Assembly (NCBI RefSeq): GCF_018598555.1
Contig: NZ_JAHEWN010000008.1
Location: 1-64,000 of the forward strand
Reading direction: 5' to 3'
Length of the DNA: 64,000 nucleotides
Source of the DNA: Curtobacterium aurantiacum
Lineage (GTDB): Bacteria; Actinomycetota; Actinomycetes; Actinomycetales; Microbacteriaceae
Positions 41,894 through 49,679 of the stretch are shown in pieces. The translations under genes were made by a program, and so were the position numbers. How positions within the stretch are numbered: position 1 is the first letter of the stretch; the number at the start of each line of letters is the position of its first letter. The notes under the pieces are model-generated. The model ran no database searches. It was given only the letters and a program-made list of their open reading frames with translations, and was not told where the DNA came from.

Positions 41894-42460
41894 TCAGCGG
41901 ACCCGGAGCCCCCGGGAGATCAGGTCGGCGGCGACTCGGGCGTCCGCCGCCCACCCGGGGCGGTCGATCCCGGCCCCGATGCCGTGGAGCAGCATGAGCA
42001 CGGTCCCGGGGGCGACGTCGGCCCGGATCGTGCCGTCAGCGGTCGCGCGCGCCATCAGCTCGGCGAGCGTGCGCTCCAGTTCGCCCCCGCCCTCGGCCTG
42101 CGTGGTGGCGTCGACGACGGCGGCCAGGGTGCGCGCGAGTGCCGCGTGGTCGACCACGTACTCCACGAACCCGCGCAGGAAGTCGTCGAGGCCCTCACCC
42201 GCGGGGCGTGTCGAGTCACGAGCGCGCCGGCAGAGCGCCTCGACCTCGCCCCGGTAGACCGCTGCCGCCAGGGCTTCACGCGTCGGGAAGTGTCGGTACA
42301 GGGTGCCGACGCCGACTCCCGCGCGTCCGGCGAAGTCGTCGAACCGGAGCTGTTCGTCGCGCTCGAACGCCGTCCGCGCCGCGGCGACGATCGCGTCGCG
42401 GTTCCGGCGGGCGTCGGCGCGCAACGGCTTCTCGGCAGGCAGCGGCTTCTCGACCGGCAC
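41894..42460 (-). CDS. TetR family transcriptional repressor
   Basis: This 188-residue protein has the N-terminal TetR helix-turn-helix (RRNRDAIVAAARTAFERD and AGVGVGTLYRHFPTREALAAA) and a helical ligand domain. The start is GTG at 42460, 5 nt after AAGGAG; longer in-frame starts up to 42502 would put the protein over its own operator. It is divergent from a ketopantoate reductase-like gene and two matching 15-bp dyads lie between them. Confidence 0.9.
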   Translation of the reverse strand: MPVEKPLPAEKPLRADARRNRDAIVAAARTAFERDEQLRFDDFAGRAGVGVGTLYRHFPTREALAAAVYRGEVEALCRRARDSTRPAGEGLDDFLRGFVEYVVDHAALARTLAAVVDATTQAEGGGELERTLAELMARATADGTIRADVAPGTVLMLLHGIGAGIDRPGWAADARVAADLISRGLRVR

Positions 42461-42477
42461 GGGAACTCCTTGACAAG

Positions 42478-42492
42478 TGGAAACAATCTCCA
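42478..42492. promoter_or_regulatory. TetR operator 1 (imperfect dyad)
   Basis: TGGAAACAATCTCCA lies 18 nt before the TetR start. It matches the perfect dyad at 42504 except in the left arm; centres are 26 bp apart. Confidence 0.65.
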
Positions 42493-42503
42493 TATCTTCC
42501 AAG

Positions 42504-42518
42504 TGGAGATCGTCTCCA
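42504..42518. promoter_or_regulatory. TetR operator 2 (perfect dyad)
   Basis: TGGAGATCGTCTCCA is a perfect 6-3-6 dyad 20 nt before the ATG at 42539, well placed to block the rightward gene. Confidence 0.75.
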
Positions 42519-42538
42519 GACTAGCGGACAGGTGCCTG

Positions 42539-43474
42539 ATGCGGATCCTCATGCTCGGACGGGGCGTCGTCGCGACGATCTACGGCCAGGCCCTCCAGCA
42601 GTCCGGGCACCACGTCGACCACCTGGTGCGGCCCGGCCGCGCTGCCGAGTACGGCGACACCGTGCAGACCGATGTCATCGACGGCCGCCGCGGTCCCCTG
42701 GGGCGGCGGGCCCGATCGACGTCGACCACGCGACTGCTCGAGTCGATCGGGACGGACGACGCGTACGACCTCGTCGTCCTCAGCGTGGGCCACCACCGGT
42801 TGCAGGAGGCCGTGGCCACCCTCGCACCGTGCATCGGCGACGCCACCGTGCTGGTCCTCGGCAACGTGTGGGACGAGCCCCTCGCCGCGGTCGCCCCGCT
42901 CACCGCGGACCGGGTGCTGTTCGGGTTCCCGGGTGCCGGCGGCGGGTTCGACGCCGACGGGGTCCTGCACGGTGCCGTCCTCCGGTCGATCCGGCTCGGG
43001 ACGACCGGCGCGGCTCCGGACCGGCGGGAGCTGGTGCGGTCGGTGTTCCAGCGGGCGGGATTCACCGTGCAGGACGAGGACGACATCCGTGGCTGGCTGT
43101 GGCTGCACTTCGTGCTCGACGCCGGCATGTTCTCCGCGGCGCTGCGCAGCGGCGGCATGGCGACGATGATCGGGGATCGGCACGCGCTCCGCGACGCGTT
43201 CCTGACCGGCCGGGAGCTCCTCCCGGTCCTCGAGGCGCGGGGCGTCGACCTCTCCCGACACCGCTCCTCGACGCTGCCCGTCCGACGGCCGGTGACGACG
43301 GCGACCCTCGTCGCCGCGGCCACGGCACTGGTGCCGATCGCCCGCGCGAGCCTCGCGGCACACGACGATCCCGCCGCCGCCGAACCCCTGGCGGTCCTCG
43401 AGGACGTCCGCCGCACCGCCGGCGCGTTGGGCATCCCGACCCCGCGCCTCGACCGGACCGCGCGACGCGTCTGA
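42539..43474 (+). CDS. Ketopantoate reductase family protein (ApbA/PanE-like)
   Basis: This 311-residue protein has an N-terminal nucleotide motif MLGRGVVATIYGQAL (ApbA, PF02558) and a C-terminal helical domain (PF08546-like). It lacks a convincing conserved Lys/Glu pair in the place expected for true PanE, so another 2-oxo or hydroxy acid may be reduced. The ATG at 42539 is chosen since operators lie just upstream; the ribosome binding site is weak. TetR control suggests a detoxification role rather than pantothenate synthesis. Confidence 0.82.
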   Translation: MRILMLGRGVVATIYGQALQQSGHHVDHLVRPGRAAEYGDTVQTDVIDGRRGPLGRRARSTSTTRLLESIGTDDAYDLVVLSVGHHRLQEAVATLAPCIGDATVLVLGNVWDEPLAAVAPLTADRVLFGFPGAGGGFDADGVLHGAVLRSIRLGTTGAAPDRRELVRSVFQRAGFTVQDEDDIRGWLWLHFVLDAGMFSAALRSGGMATMIGDRHALRDAFLTGRELLPVLEARGVDLSRHRSSTLPVRRPVTTATLVAAATALVPIARASLAAHDDPAAAEPLAVLEDVRRTAGALGIPTPRLDRTARRV

Positions 43475-43505
43475 CGGCGACTGCGGGCCGTGGACGTGGC
43501 CGGGC

Positions 43506-43551
43506 ACGGACTGGAGGCCCGTCACCAGCTGGCACCGTGCCTCCAGTCCGT
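43506..43551. repeat. Family A palindrome, decayed copy
   Basis: The 23-nt arms share four mismatches around the centre while the outer ACGGACTGGAGGC remains exact. It lies between the reductase and ROK genes. Confidence 0.65.
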
Positions 43552-43578
43552 CACGGCGAGCGTTCCGGACCCGCCCGT

Positions 43579-43584
43579 TACGCT
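43579..43584 (+). promoter_or_regulatory. -10-like TACGCT placed for a leaderless start
   Basis: It lies exactly 6 nt before the GTG at 43591 of the ROK gene and decides that start. Confidence 0.5.
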
Positions 43585-43590
43585 GTCCCC

Positions 43591-44763
43591 GTGTCAGAGC
43601 CGCGCCGCAGTCCGGGGAACCAAGCTTCACTGCGTGAAGCCAACCGGGGCCGGGTCGTCAGCGCGGTGAAGCGTCACGGCGGGCTGACGCAGGTCGAGCT
43701 CGCCGGCGTCACCGGCCTCTCCCCCGCCACCGTCTCGAACATCGTCAAGGAACTCGTCGCGACCGGTGCCCTGCACGCGACGCCGAGCACCTCGAGCGGC
43801 CGACGGGCGCTCCGCGTGACCCTGCCGCACGGCCTCGGGCTCGTCGCCGGGGTGCACGTCTCCCCGCGGCACCTGCGGCTGGCACTGTCGGACCTCAACG
43901 GCACCGTCCTGGCCGAGCGGCACATGCCCCTGGCGCGGGACCACCGGGCGGACGCCGAGCTCGACAAGACCGCGCTGCTCGTGCTGGACATGGTGGAGTC
44001 CATCGAGTCGTCGATGGACGAGGTCCTCTCCGTCGGCCTCGCCGTCGCCGCCCCGATCGACGCCCGGACCGGGATGACGGCGCGCGGCGGGATCCTGCGC
44101 GGCTGGGACGGCATCCCGCTCGGCCGGTCCCTCGCCCGCCGGATGGACAAGCCCGTGCAGGTCGACAACTCCGCCAACCTCGCCGCCCTGGCCGAACACC
44201 GCAGCGGGGCGGCCCGTGGCCGCGACACCGTCGTGACGCTCGACGTCGGGAACGGCGTCGGCGCCGGACTCGTGCTCGGCGGACACCTGTTCCGCGGGCA
44301 CCACGGCATCGCCGGCGAGTTCGGGCACACCCCCGTGCTGCCGAACGGGCCCCTGTGCCGGTGCGGCAACCGCGGCTGCCTCGAAGCGGTCGCCGGAGCG
44401 CCCGCCGTGCTCGAGGGCGTCCGCGACGAGGTCGGCACCCTGAAGCTGGCGGACCTGATCCTCCGGGCGATGGGCGGCGACCAGGTGTGCATGCGGGCGG
44501 TCGCCGACGCGGGGCGGGCGATCGGCTCCGCGGCGGTGGGGCTCTGCAACGTCCTCGACCCCGAGCGGGTCGTGGTCACGGGCGAGTTCGCGCGTGCCGG
44601 GGAACTCCTGCTCGGTCCGATGCGGCACGCCCTCGAGTCGTCGTTGATCGTGGACGTCGACGGCACGCCGGACGTGGTGCAGGGGCAGCTCGGTGAGAAG
44701 GCCGCGGTGACCGGCGCGCTGGCGCTGGCGATCGAAGCCGTGGACGTGACGCGCGCACGCTAG
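43591..44763 (+). CDS. ROK family transcriptional repressor (XylR/NagC-like)
   Basis: This 390-residue protein has an N-terminal winged helix (about 12-70, LTQVELAGVTGLSPATVSNIVKEL) and a C-terminal ROK sugar-kinase-like domain with DVGNGVGAG and the zinc motif CRCGNRGCLEA (about 255-266). ROK repressors bind sugars and release operators. It directly precedes a XylFGH-like ABC system, the probable target; a TCTTG/CAAGA dyad lies in that promoter. The GTG start is supported by TACGCT 6 nt upstream. Confidence 0.9.
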   Translation: MSEPRRSPGNQASLREANRGRVVSAVKRHGGLTQVELAGVTGLSPATVSNIVKELVATGALHATPSTSSGRRALRVTLPHGLGLVAGVHVSPRHLRLALSDLNGTVLAERHMPLARDHRADAELDKTALLVLDMVESIESSMDEVLSVGLAVAAPIDARTGMTARGGILRGWDGIPLGRSLARRMDKPVQVDNSANLAALAEHRSGAARGRDTVVTLDVGNGVGAGLVLGGHLFRGHHGIAGEFGHTPVLPNGPLCRCGNRGCLEAVAGAPAVLEGVRDEVGTLKLADLILRAMGGDQVCMRAVADAGRAIGSAAVGLCNVLDPERVVVTGEFARAGELLLGPMRHALESSLIVDVDGTPDVVQGQLGEKAAVTGALALAIEAVDVTRAR

Positions 44764-44874
44764 GCGAAGCCGACTCGGGCCGTGCCGGCCGGGCCGCTCC
44801 ACGCCGTGCCCGCCGAGCCGCCCCGCGCCCGCCGGATAACGTTTTCGTCACGGCCCGCGGTCCTTGTGTTCAAC

Positions 44875-44888
44875 TCTTGCAGCCAAGA
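44875..44888. promoter_or_regulatory. Candidate ROK operator upstream of the xylose-type ABC operon
   Basis: TCTTGCAGCCAAGA is a 5-4-5 dyad 62 nt before the ATG at 44951, in the only relatively AT-rich stretch of the gap. Known ROK sites contain similar TTG/CAA half-sites. Confidence 0.45.
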
Positions 44889-44950
44889 ACGCTCGCTGTC
44901 ACACTCAGGGCACCGCCGATGGGGGCGGTCCACTGTTGGAGGACGTTTCA

Positions 44951-46066
44951 ATGAAGAAATCCACCACACGAGCCATGCTGGGCGTCAGCGCCCTGCTGCT
45001 CGCGATCACCACCCTGGCGGGCTGTTCCAACGGCGCGGACGCCGGGACCGGTTCCGGCGGAGGCGGCGGAGACGCGTCGAAGGCCAAGATCGGCCTGCTC
45101 CTGCCCGACTCCGTCACCGCCCGCTACGCCAGCGCCGACCGTCCGCTCTTCACCGCCGAGGTGAAGCGCCAGTGCAGCGGCTGCTCGGTCATCTACGCGA
45201 ACGCCGACGGCGACGCGTCGAAGCAGCTGCAGCAGGCCCAGTCGATGCTCACGCAGGGCGTCAAGGTGCTGGTCCTCGACCCGTTCGACGGCGAGGCAGC
45301 AGCGTCCATCGTCCAGCAGGCGAAGGCCAAGAAGGTGCCGGTCATCTCCTACGACCGGCTCATCAACAGCCCCGACCTGAGCTACTACATCTCGTTCGAC
45401 AACGAGAAGGTCGGTGAGCTCCAGGGCCAGGCCCTCGTCGACGCCCTCAAGGCGAAGAAGGTGCCGGAGGGCTCGGGCATCATCATGGTGAACGGCTCCC
45501 CGACCGACAACAACGCGTCGCAGTTCAAGAAGGGTGCGCACTCGGTCATCGACGACAGCGGGTACGAGGTGCTCGCCGAGTACGACACCCCCGGATGGGA
45601 CCCCGCCAAGGCACAGGACTGGGCAGCCGGCCAGATCAGCAAGCTCGGCAAGGACAAGATCGCCGGCGTCTACGCGGCGAACGACGACACCGGCGGCGGC
45701 GTCATCGCGGCCCTGAAGTCGGCCGGCGTCACCGAGCTCCCGCCCGTCACCGGGCAGGACGCCTCGCTCGCGGGCATCCAGCGGATCCTCGCCGGTGAGC
45801 AGTACATGACCGTCTACAAGGCCTTCAAGCCCGAGGCGTCGAAGGCCGCCGACCTCGCGATCCAGTTCGCGAAGGGCGAGACCCCGAAGGGCGACACGAC
45901 CGTCGACACCGCCGGGGGCGCCAGCGTCCAGTCGACCCTGCTCGACCCGGTCGCCGTCACCACGGACAACGTCCAGTCGACGGTGGTCGAGGACGGCCTG
46001 TACGAGGTGTCGAAGATCTGCACCGCGCAGTACGAGGCAGCCTGCGACAGCGCCGGCATCAAGTAG
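44951..46066 (+). CDS. Sugar ABC transporter substrate-binding lipoprotein (XylF-like)
   Basis: This 371-residue protein belongs to the ribose/xylose-type periplasmic binding family (PF13407). Its leader ends in the lipobox LAGC (22-25), so Cys25 is lipidated. KIGLLLPDSVTARYASADRP and LVLDPFDGEAAASIVQQAKAK match the XylF pattern, with pentose most likely. GGAGG 8 nt upstream marks the ATG at 44951. A strong hairpin (46082-46113) separates it from the ATPase gene, which should leave the binding protein in excess. Confidence 0.92.
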   Translation: MKKSTTRAMLGVSALLLAITTLAGCSNGADAGTGSGGGGGDASKAKIGLLLPDSVTARYASADRPLFTAEVKRQCSGCSVIYANADGDASKQLQQAQSMLTQGVKVLVLDPFDGEAAASIVQQAKAKKVPVISYDRLINSPDLSYYISFDNEKVGELQGQALVDALKAKKVPEGSGIIMVNGSPTDNNASQFKKGAHSVIDDSGYEVLAEYDTPGWDPAKAQDWAAGQISKLGKDKIAGVYAANDDTGGGVIAALKSAGVTELPPVTGQDASLAGIQRILAGEQYMTVYKAFKPEASKAADLAIQFAKGETPKGDTTVDTAGGASVQSTLLDPVAVTTDNVQSTVVEDGLYEVSKICTAQYEAACDSAGIK

Positions 46067-46081
46067 GTCCGACCCCCCTCT

Positions 46082-46113
46082 GCCCGCCCGGTCCGACTGC
46101 GGACCGGGCGGGC
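46082..46113 (+). terminator. Intra-operon hairpin after the binding-protein gene
   Basis: GCCCGCCCGGTCC (46082-46094) pairs over 13 bp with GGACCGGGCGGGC (46101-46113), loop 6 nt. It can act as attenuator or 3' stabiliser between binding protein and ATPase. Confidence 0.75.
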
Positions 46114-46128
46114 CTCACCGATCGAGGA

Positions 46129-46158
46129 CGACACCCGTGAGCACGACACCCGTGAGCA
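46129..46158. repeat. 15-bp tandem duplication over the start codon
   Basis: CGACACCCGTGAGCA occurs twice head to tail, duplicating the GTG start and five codons. It probably arose by slippage and may expand or contract between strains. Confidence 0.85.
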
Positions 46159-46961
46159 ACGCGTCACCAGCAGCACACCCCTCCGCCGAACCGGTGATGT
46201 CCCTGCGCGGGATCACCAAGCGGTTCGGCGCCGTCCAGGCCCTCAGCGAGATCGACTTCGACGTGTACCCGGGCGAGGTGGTCGCCATCGTCGGGGACAA
46301 CGGCGCCGGCAAGTCGACGTTCGTGAAGATCCTCGCCGGGGTCTACACGCCGGACGGCGGCACGATCACGTTCGGCGGCGACGAGGTCACCGTCCCGAAC
46401 CCCGCGGCGGCGCAGACGCTCGGCATCGCCACCGTCTTCCAGGACCTCGCCCTCGCCGACAACCTCGACGTGGTCTCGAACCTGTTCCTCGGCCGTGAGA
46501 TCGCCCACCCGTTCCTCGACGAAGAGGAGATGGAGCGCCGCTCGTGGGAGCTCCTCCAGCAGCTCGCCGCCCGGATCCCGTCGGTACGGATCCCGATCGC
46601 GTCGCTGTCCGGTGGGCAGCGGCAGACCGTGGCCATCGCCCGCTCGCTGATCGGCGACCCGCAGGTGGTCGTCCTCGACGAGCCGACCGCCGCACTCGGT
46701 GTCGCGCAGACCGCCGAGGTCCTCAACCTCGTCGAACGCCTGCGCGAGCGCGGTCTCGGCGTCGTCCTCATCAGCCACAACCTCGCGGACGTCCAGGCCG
46801 TCGCCGACCGGGTCGCGGTCCTGCGGCTCGGTCGCAACAACGGCACGTTCCGCATCGACGACGTCTCCTACGAGGAGATCATCGCGGCCATCACCGGCGC
46901 CACCGACAACGCGGTCACCCGTCGCGCCGCCGCCCGGACCGAGCAGGAGACCTCCGCATGA
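46137..46961 (+). CDS. Sugar ABC transporter ATP-binding protein, single domain
   Basis: This 274-residue ATPase has Walker A GDNGAGKST, signature LSGGQRQT and Walker B VVLDEPTAALG. XylG/RbsA proteins are usually about 500 residues with two ATPase domains; here one complete domain exists, as in FrcA-type proteins, so it should act as a homodimer. The start is ambiguous: a 15-bp tandem duplication (46129-46143, 46144-46158) gives GTG at 46137 and 46152; GAGGACG favours the first. It overlaps the permease by 4 nt. Confidence 0.9.
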   Translation: MSTTPVSNASPAAHPSAEPVMSLRGITKRFGAVQALSEIDFDVYPGEVVAIVGDNGAGKSTFVKILAGVYTPDGGTITFGGDEVTVPNPAAAQTLGIATVFQDLALADNLDVVSNLFLGREIAHPFLDEEEMERRSWELLQQLAARIPSVRIPIASLSGGQRQTVAIARSLIGDPQVVVLDEPTAALGVAQTAEVLNLVERLRERGLGVVLISHNLADVQAVADRVAVLRLGRNNGTFRIDDVSYEEIIAAITGATDNAVTRRAAARTEQETSA

Positions 46962-48226
46962 GCAAGACCGACGAGACCCTCACCGCAGCGACCCCGACGC
47001 CCTCAGCCGCGGACCTGCAGGACGAGCGGCTCCTGCGTGACCAGGGGATCGGTGGCGCGGCGAAGGCGTTCGTCCGACGGGTCCGCGGCGGTGACATCGG
47101 CTCGCTGCCCGTGGTCGTCGGGCTGGTCGTCATCTGGGCGGTGTTCCAGGCGCTCTCCCCCGACTTCCTGTCCCCGGGCAACCTGGTCAACCTCGCCCTG
47201 CAGTGTGCCGCGGTCGGCACCATCGCGATCGGCATCGTGCTCGTGCTGCTGCTCGGCGAGATCGACCTGTCCGTCGGCAGCGTCAGCGGGCTCTCCGCCG
47301 CGATCCTCGGCCAGGGGCTCACCACGCTCGGCTGGCCGCTGTGGCTCGTGATCACCGTCGCCCTCGCCGTCGGGGCCGCCGCCGGTCTGCTCTACGGTCT
47401 GCTGTTCACCCGCTTCGGGGTGCCGAGCTTCGTCATCACGCTCGCCGGACTGCTCGGGTTCCTCGGCCTGCAGCTGCTCATCCTCGGGCCGAACGGCTCG
47501 ATCAACCTGCCGTACGACTCGCCGATCGTGCAGTTCGCCTCGGCCTCGTACCTGCCGCCGTGGCTGGCGTACCTGCTCGCCGTCCTGGCCGCCGGCGGGC
47601 TGTTCTTCACCGAGATGCGCCGCGCCGCTCGCCGTCGCCGCGCCGGCCTGTCCACCGGTGCGGTGTCCCTGACCATCGTGAAGTCCGTCGCGCTGTTCCT
47701 CGGCCTCGCCCTGATGGTCTGGTACCTGTCGCGCGACTTCGGCACCGGCACCTCGTTCGTGTTCTTCGTCGTGCTGGTCGTGCTGATGAACTTCGTGCTC
47801 AAGCGCACCCGGTGGGGCCGTTCGGTCTTCGCCGTCGGTGGCAACGTCGAAGCCGCTCGACGCTCGGGCATCCGGGTGAACCGCATCTACATCTCGGTGT
47901 TCATGCTCACCTCGCTCTTCGCCACGGTCGGCGGGATCCTCGCGGCCGCCCGCCTCAACTCGGCGAGCCTGTCGTCCGGCGCCGGTGACACGAACCTCAA
48001 CGCGATCGCCGCAGCCGTCATCGGCGGGACCAGCCTGTTCGGTGGCCGAGGCAGCGCCTGGTCGGCGCTGCTCGGCATCATCGTGATCCAGTCGATCTCG
48101 AACGGGCTCACCCTGCTGAGCCTCGACTCGTCGATCCGCTACATGATCACGGGCGCGGTCCTGCTGCTGGCCGTCATCATCGACTCGCTCTCGCGGCGCA
48201 GCCGCGCCAGTCACGGCGCAGCCTGA
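46958..48226 (+). CDS. Sugar ABC transporter permease (XylH-like)
   Basis: This 422-residue permease belongs to the branched-chain/ribose-type family (PF02653). It has about ten to twelve membrane segments after a 45-residue cytoplasmic N-terminus, and the conserved LLLGEIDLSVGSVSGLSA and IGGTSLFGGRGSAW stretches. The length (over 400 residues) matches XylH rather than RbsC. It is the last gene of the operon. Confidence 0.92.
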   Translation: MSKTDETLTAATPTPSAADLQDERLLRDQGIGGAAKAFVRRVRGGDIGSLPVVVGLVVIWAVFQALSPDFLSPGNLVNLALQCAAVGTIAIGIVLVLLLGEIDLSVGSVSGLSAAILGQGLTTLGWPLWLVITVALAVGAAAGLLYGLLFTRFGVPSFVITLAGLLGFLGLQLLILGPNGSINLPYDSPIVQFASASYLPPWLAYLLAVLAAGGLFFTEMRRAARRRRAGLSTGAVSLTIVKSVALFLGLALMVWYLSRDFGTGTSFVFFVVLVVLMNFVLKRTRWGRSVFAVGGNVEAARRSGIRVNRIYISVFMLTSLFATVGGILAAARLNSASLSSGAGDTNLNAIAAAVIGGTSLFGGRGSAWSALLGIIVIQSISNGLTLLSLDSSIRYMITGAVLLLAVIIDSLSRRSRASHGAA

Positions 48227-48251
48227 GCGGGGCCCTGGACCCCGCCACGCG

Positions 48252-48299
48252 GACGGACAGGAGGCACGGTGTCAGCTGGCACCGTGCCTCCCGTCCGTC
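48252..48299. repeat. Family A palindrome, two mismatches
   Basis: The 24-nt arms meet at TCAG|CTGG with two mismatches. The element lies between the convergent permease and SPFH genes, after a short GCGGGG/CCCCGC hairpin that follows the permease stop. Confidence 0.8.
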
Positions 48300-48358
48300 T
48301 CGGCGAGCGTCTCAGGTTCGGAAGACGCCGTCGTGTTCCCTCGACGCCGCCCCGTGCG

Positions 48359-48407
48359 CGAGACGCCGCCGAAAACTGAGGCGTCTCGCCGAATGGGCGG
48401 CGTCTCG
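48359..48407 (-). terminator. Inverted repeats of GCGAGACGCC after the SPFH gene
   Basis: CGAGACGCCGCC (48359-48370) and its complement (48396-48407) bracket another copy of GGCGTCTCGCC (48380-48390), so alternative stems can form. It begins 8 nt past the SPFH stop codon. Confidence 0.55.
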
Positions 48408-48414
48408 GCGAGCG

Positions 48415-49422
48415 TTACTTGCTCTTCGAGCCAGAGGTCCCCGGCAGGCTGAGGATGTTGTCCGTGCCCTGCGGCACGACGATCAGCGAGCCGTTGTCGC
48501 CGGCGCTCTTGAGGGCCTCGATCTCCCGCTGCTTGAGGGCGGCGTCGGAGAGCGGGTGCTCGTTGAGGACCTCGTTGGCGTCGGCCTGACCCTGCGCCTC
48601 GGCGACCTGCTGCTGTGCCTGCACCTTCTTCGCATCCAGGAGCGCGCGCTCCTTCGTGACCTGGATCTGCGCCTGCTGCGCCGTGGCGTAGGCGTCGATG
48701 ACCGACTTCGGCGGGGTGATCTCCTGCAGGGCGAAGTTGTCGACGTGCACGCCCGAGCCCTTCCAGCGCGTCTCGAGTGCCTGGATCATCGCCTTCTCGA
48801 CCGTGCCCCGCTTGGTGATCAGCTCGATGGTCGTGAAGTCGTTCGGGACCTGCCGGACGACGCTGCGCACCGAGTTGCCGATGAACTGCGTCTTGAAGTT
48901 CTCCTCGGTCTTGTACGACCGGTAGATGTCGGTGACCGACTTCGCGTCGATGCTGTACTGCAGGTTGAGGCTGACGTTCGAGGAGACGCCGTCCTGGTCC
49001 TGCACCGTGACGAACGGGCCGGAGCGCACGTTGCCGTTGTTGTCCGAGTCGGAGCCGTTCACCGCGTTGATGTAGGTGACGGTCTGGTTCCGGATGTTGA
49101 ACGTGTGCAGCGTGGCCCACGGCGCCTTGAAGTGGAACCCGGAGTCCGTGGTCTGCCCGACGATGTTGCCGGAGATGTCCACCTGGACCTTCGACTCACC
49201 GGTGTCCTGGGCGTACAGGGTGCTGCCGAGCGTGAGCCCGACGAACAGGACTCCGGCCGCGGCTGCGGTCCACGTGGCGATGCGGTTCGGGCGACGGGTG
49301 GGGACTGCGGGGCGTGCCTCTCGGCCCGGCGTGGCGGGCCGCCCGGGGGTGGTGTAGGTCCGTGTCCGGAAGAAGAGCGCGACGAGCGCGATGACGAGGA
49401 AGACGATGGCGGCGACGAACAT
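48415..49422 (-). CDS. SPFH/prohibitin family membrane protein
   Basis: This 335-residue protein has an N-terminal membrane segment (about 2-20), a basic proline-rich linker, a second hydrophobic segment (about 50-70) and an SPFH domain (about 75-245, with VDISGNIVGQTTDSGFHFKAP). A charged coiled coil (about 240-300, AKKVQAQQQVAEAQGQADANE) follows. Such proteins scaffold membrane microdomains or modulate proteases. The ATG at 49422 has AGGAG 8 nt upstream. It appears monocistronic; a family B hairpin lies upstream. Confidence 0.88.
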   Translation of the reverse strand: MFVAAIVFLVIALVALFFRTRTYTTPGRPATPGREARPAVPTRRPNRIATWTAAAAGVLFVGLTLGSTLYAQDTGESKVQVDISGNIVGQTTDSGFHFKAPWATLHTFNIRNQTVTYINAVNGSDSDNNGNVRSGPFVTVQDQDGVSSNVSLNLQYSIDAKSVTDIYRSYKTEENFKTQFIGNSVRSVVRQVPNDFTTIELITKRGTVEKAMIQALETRWKGSGVHVDNFALQEITPPKSVIDAYATAQQAQIQVTKERALLDAKKVQAQQQVAEAQGQADANEVLNEHPLSDAALKQREIEALKSAGDNGSLIVVPQGTDNILSLPGTSGSKSK

Positions 49423-49521
49423 GACGATCACTCCTGGATGCTTGTCCGTCGAGTCTGCCGTACCGGGAGGGGTGCGGGTGACGCGGGTGCGCGGGGTGGC
49501 GGGCGTGTCCCCCTGTCGCCT

Positions 49522-49583
49522 GGTGCGAGGTTGTACGCCTGGTGTGACCCTGCCGCCTCGCACCAGGCGTACAACCTCGCACC
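49522..49583. repeat. Family B hairpin, 23-bp perfect stem
   Basis: GGTGCGAGGTTGTACGCCTG and three further bases (49522-49544) pair perfectly with 49561-49583 over a 16-nt loop. The outer GGTGCGAGGTT matches the hairpins flanking the BCCT gene; the inner part is different. It lies in the 257-nt gap between the SPFH and SMP-30 genes, where nothing else is seen. Confidence 0.8.
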
Positions 49584-49679
49584 GAGCGGACGCGCGTCGA
49601 CGCCGAGCCGCTTGCCCGGCCGCGGGTGTCAGACGTTAGTACTCGGCGCGACGCGTGGCCTCGGCGAGGTCGCTCGCGT

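Noticed and set aside
43624-43640. GCTTCAC-TGC-GTGAAGC as an operator in the ROK gene
   Set aside because: It is a perfect 7-3-7 dyad but lies inside codons 12-17 of the regulator and has no second copy before the target operon, so I did not call it a site.
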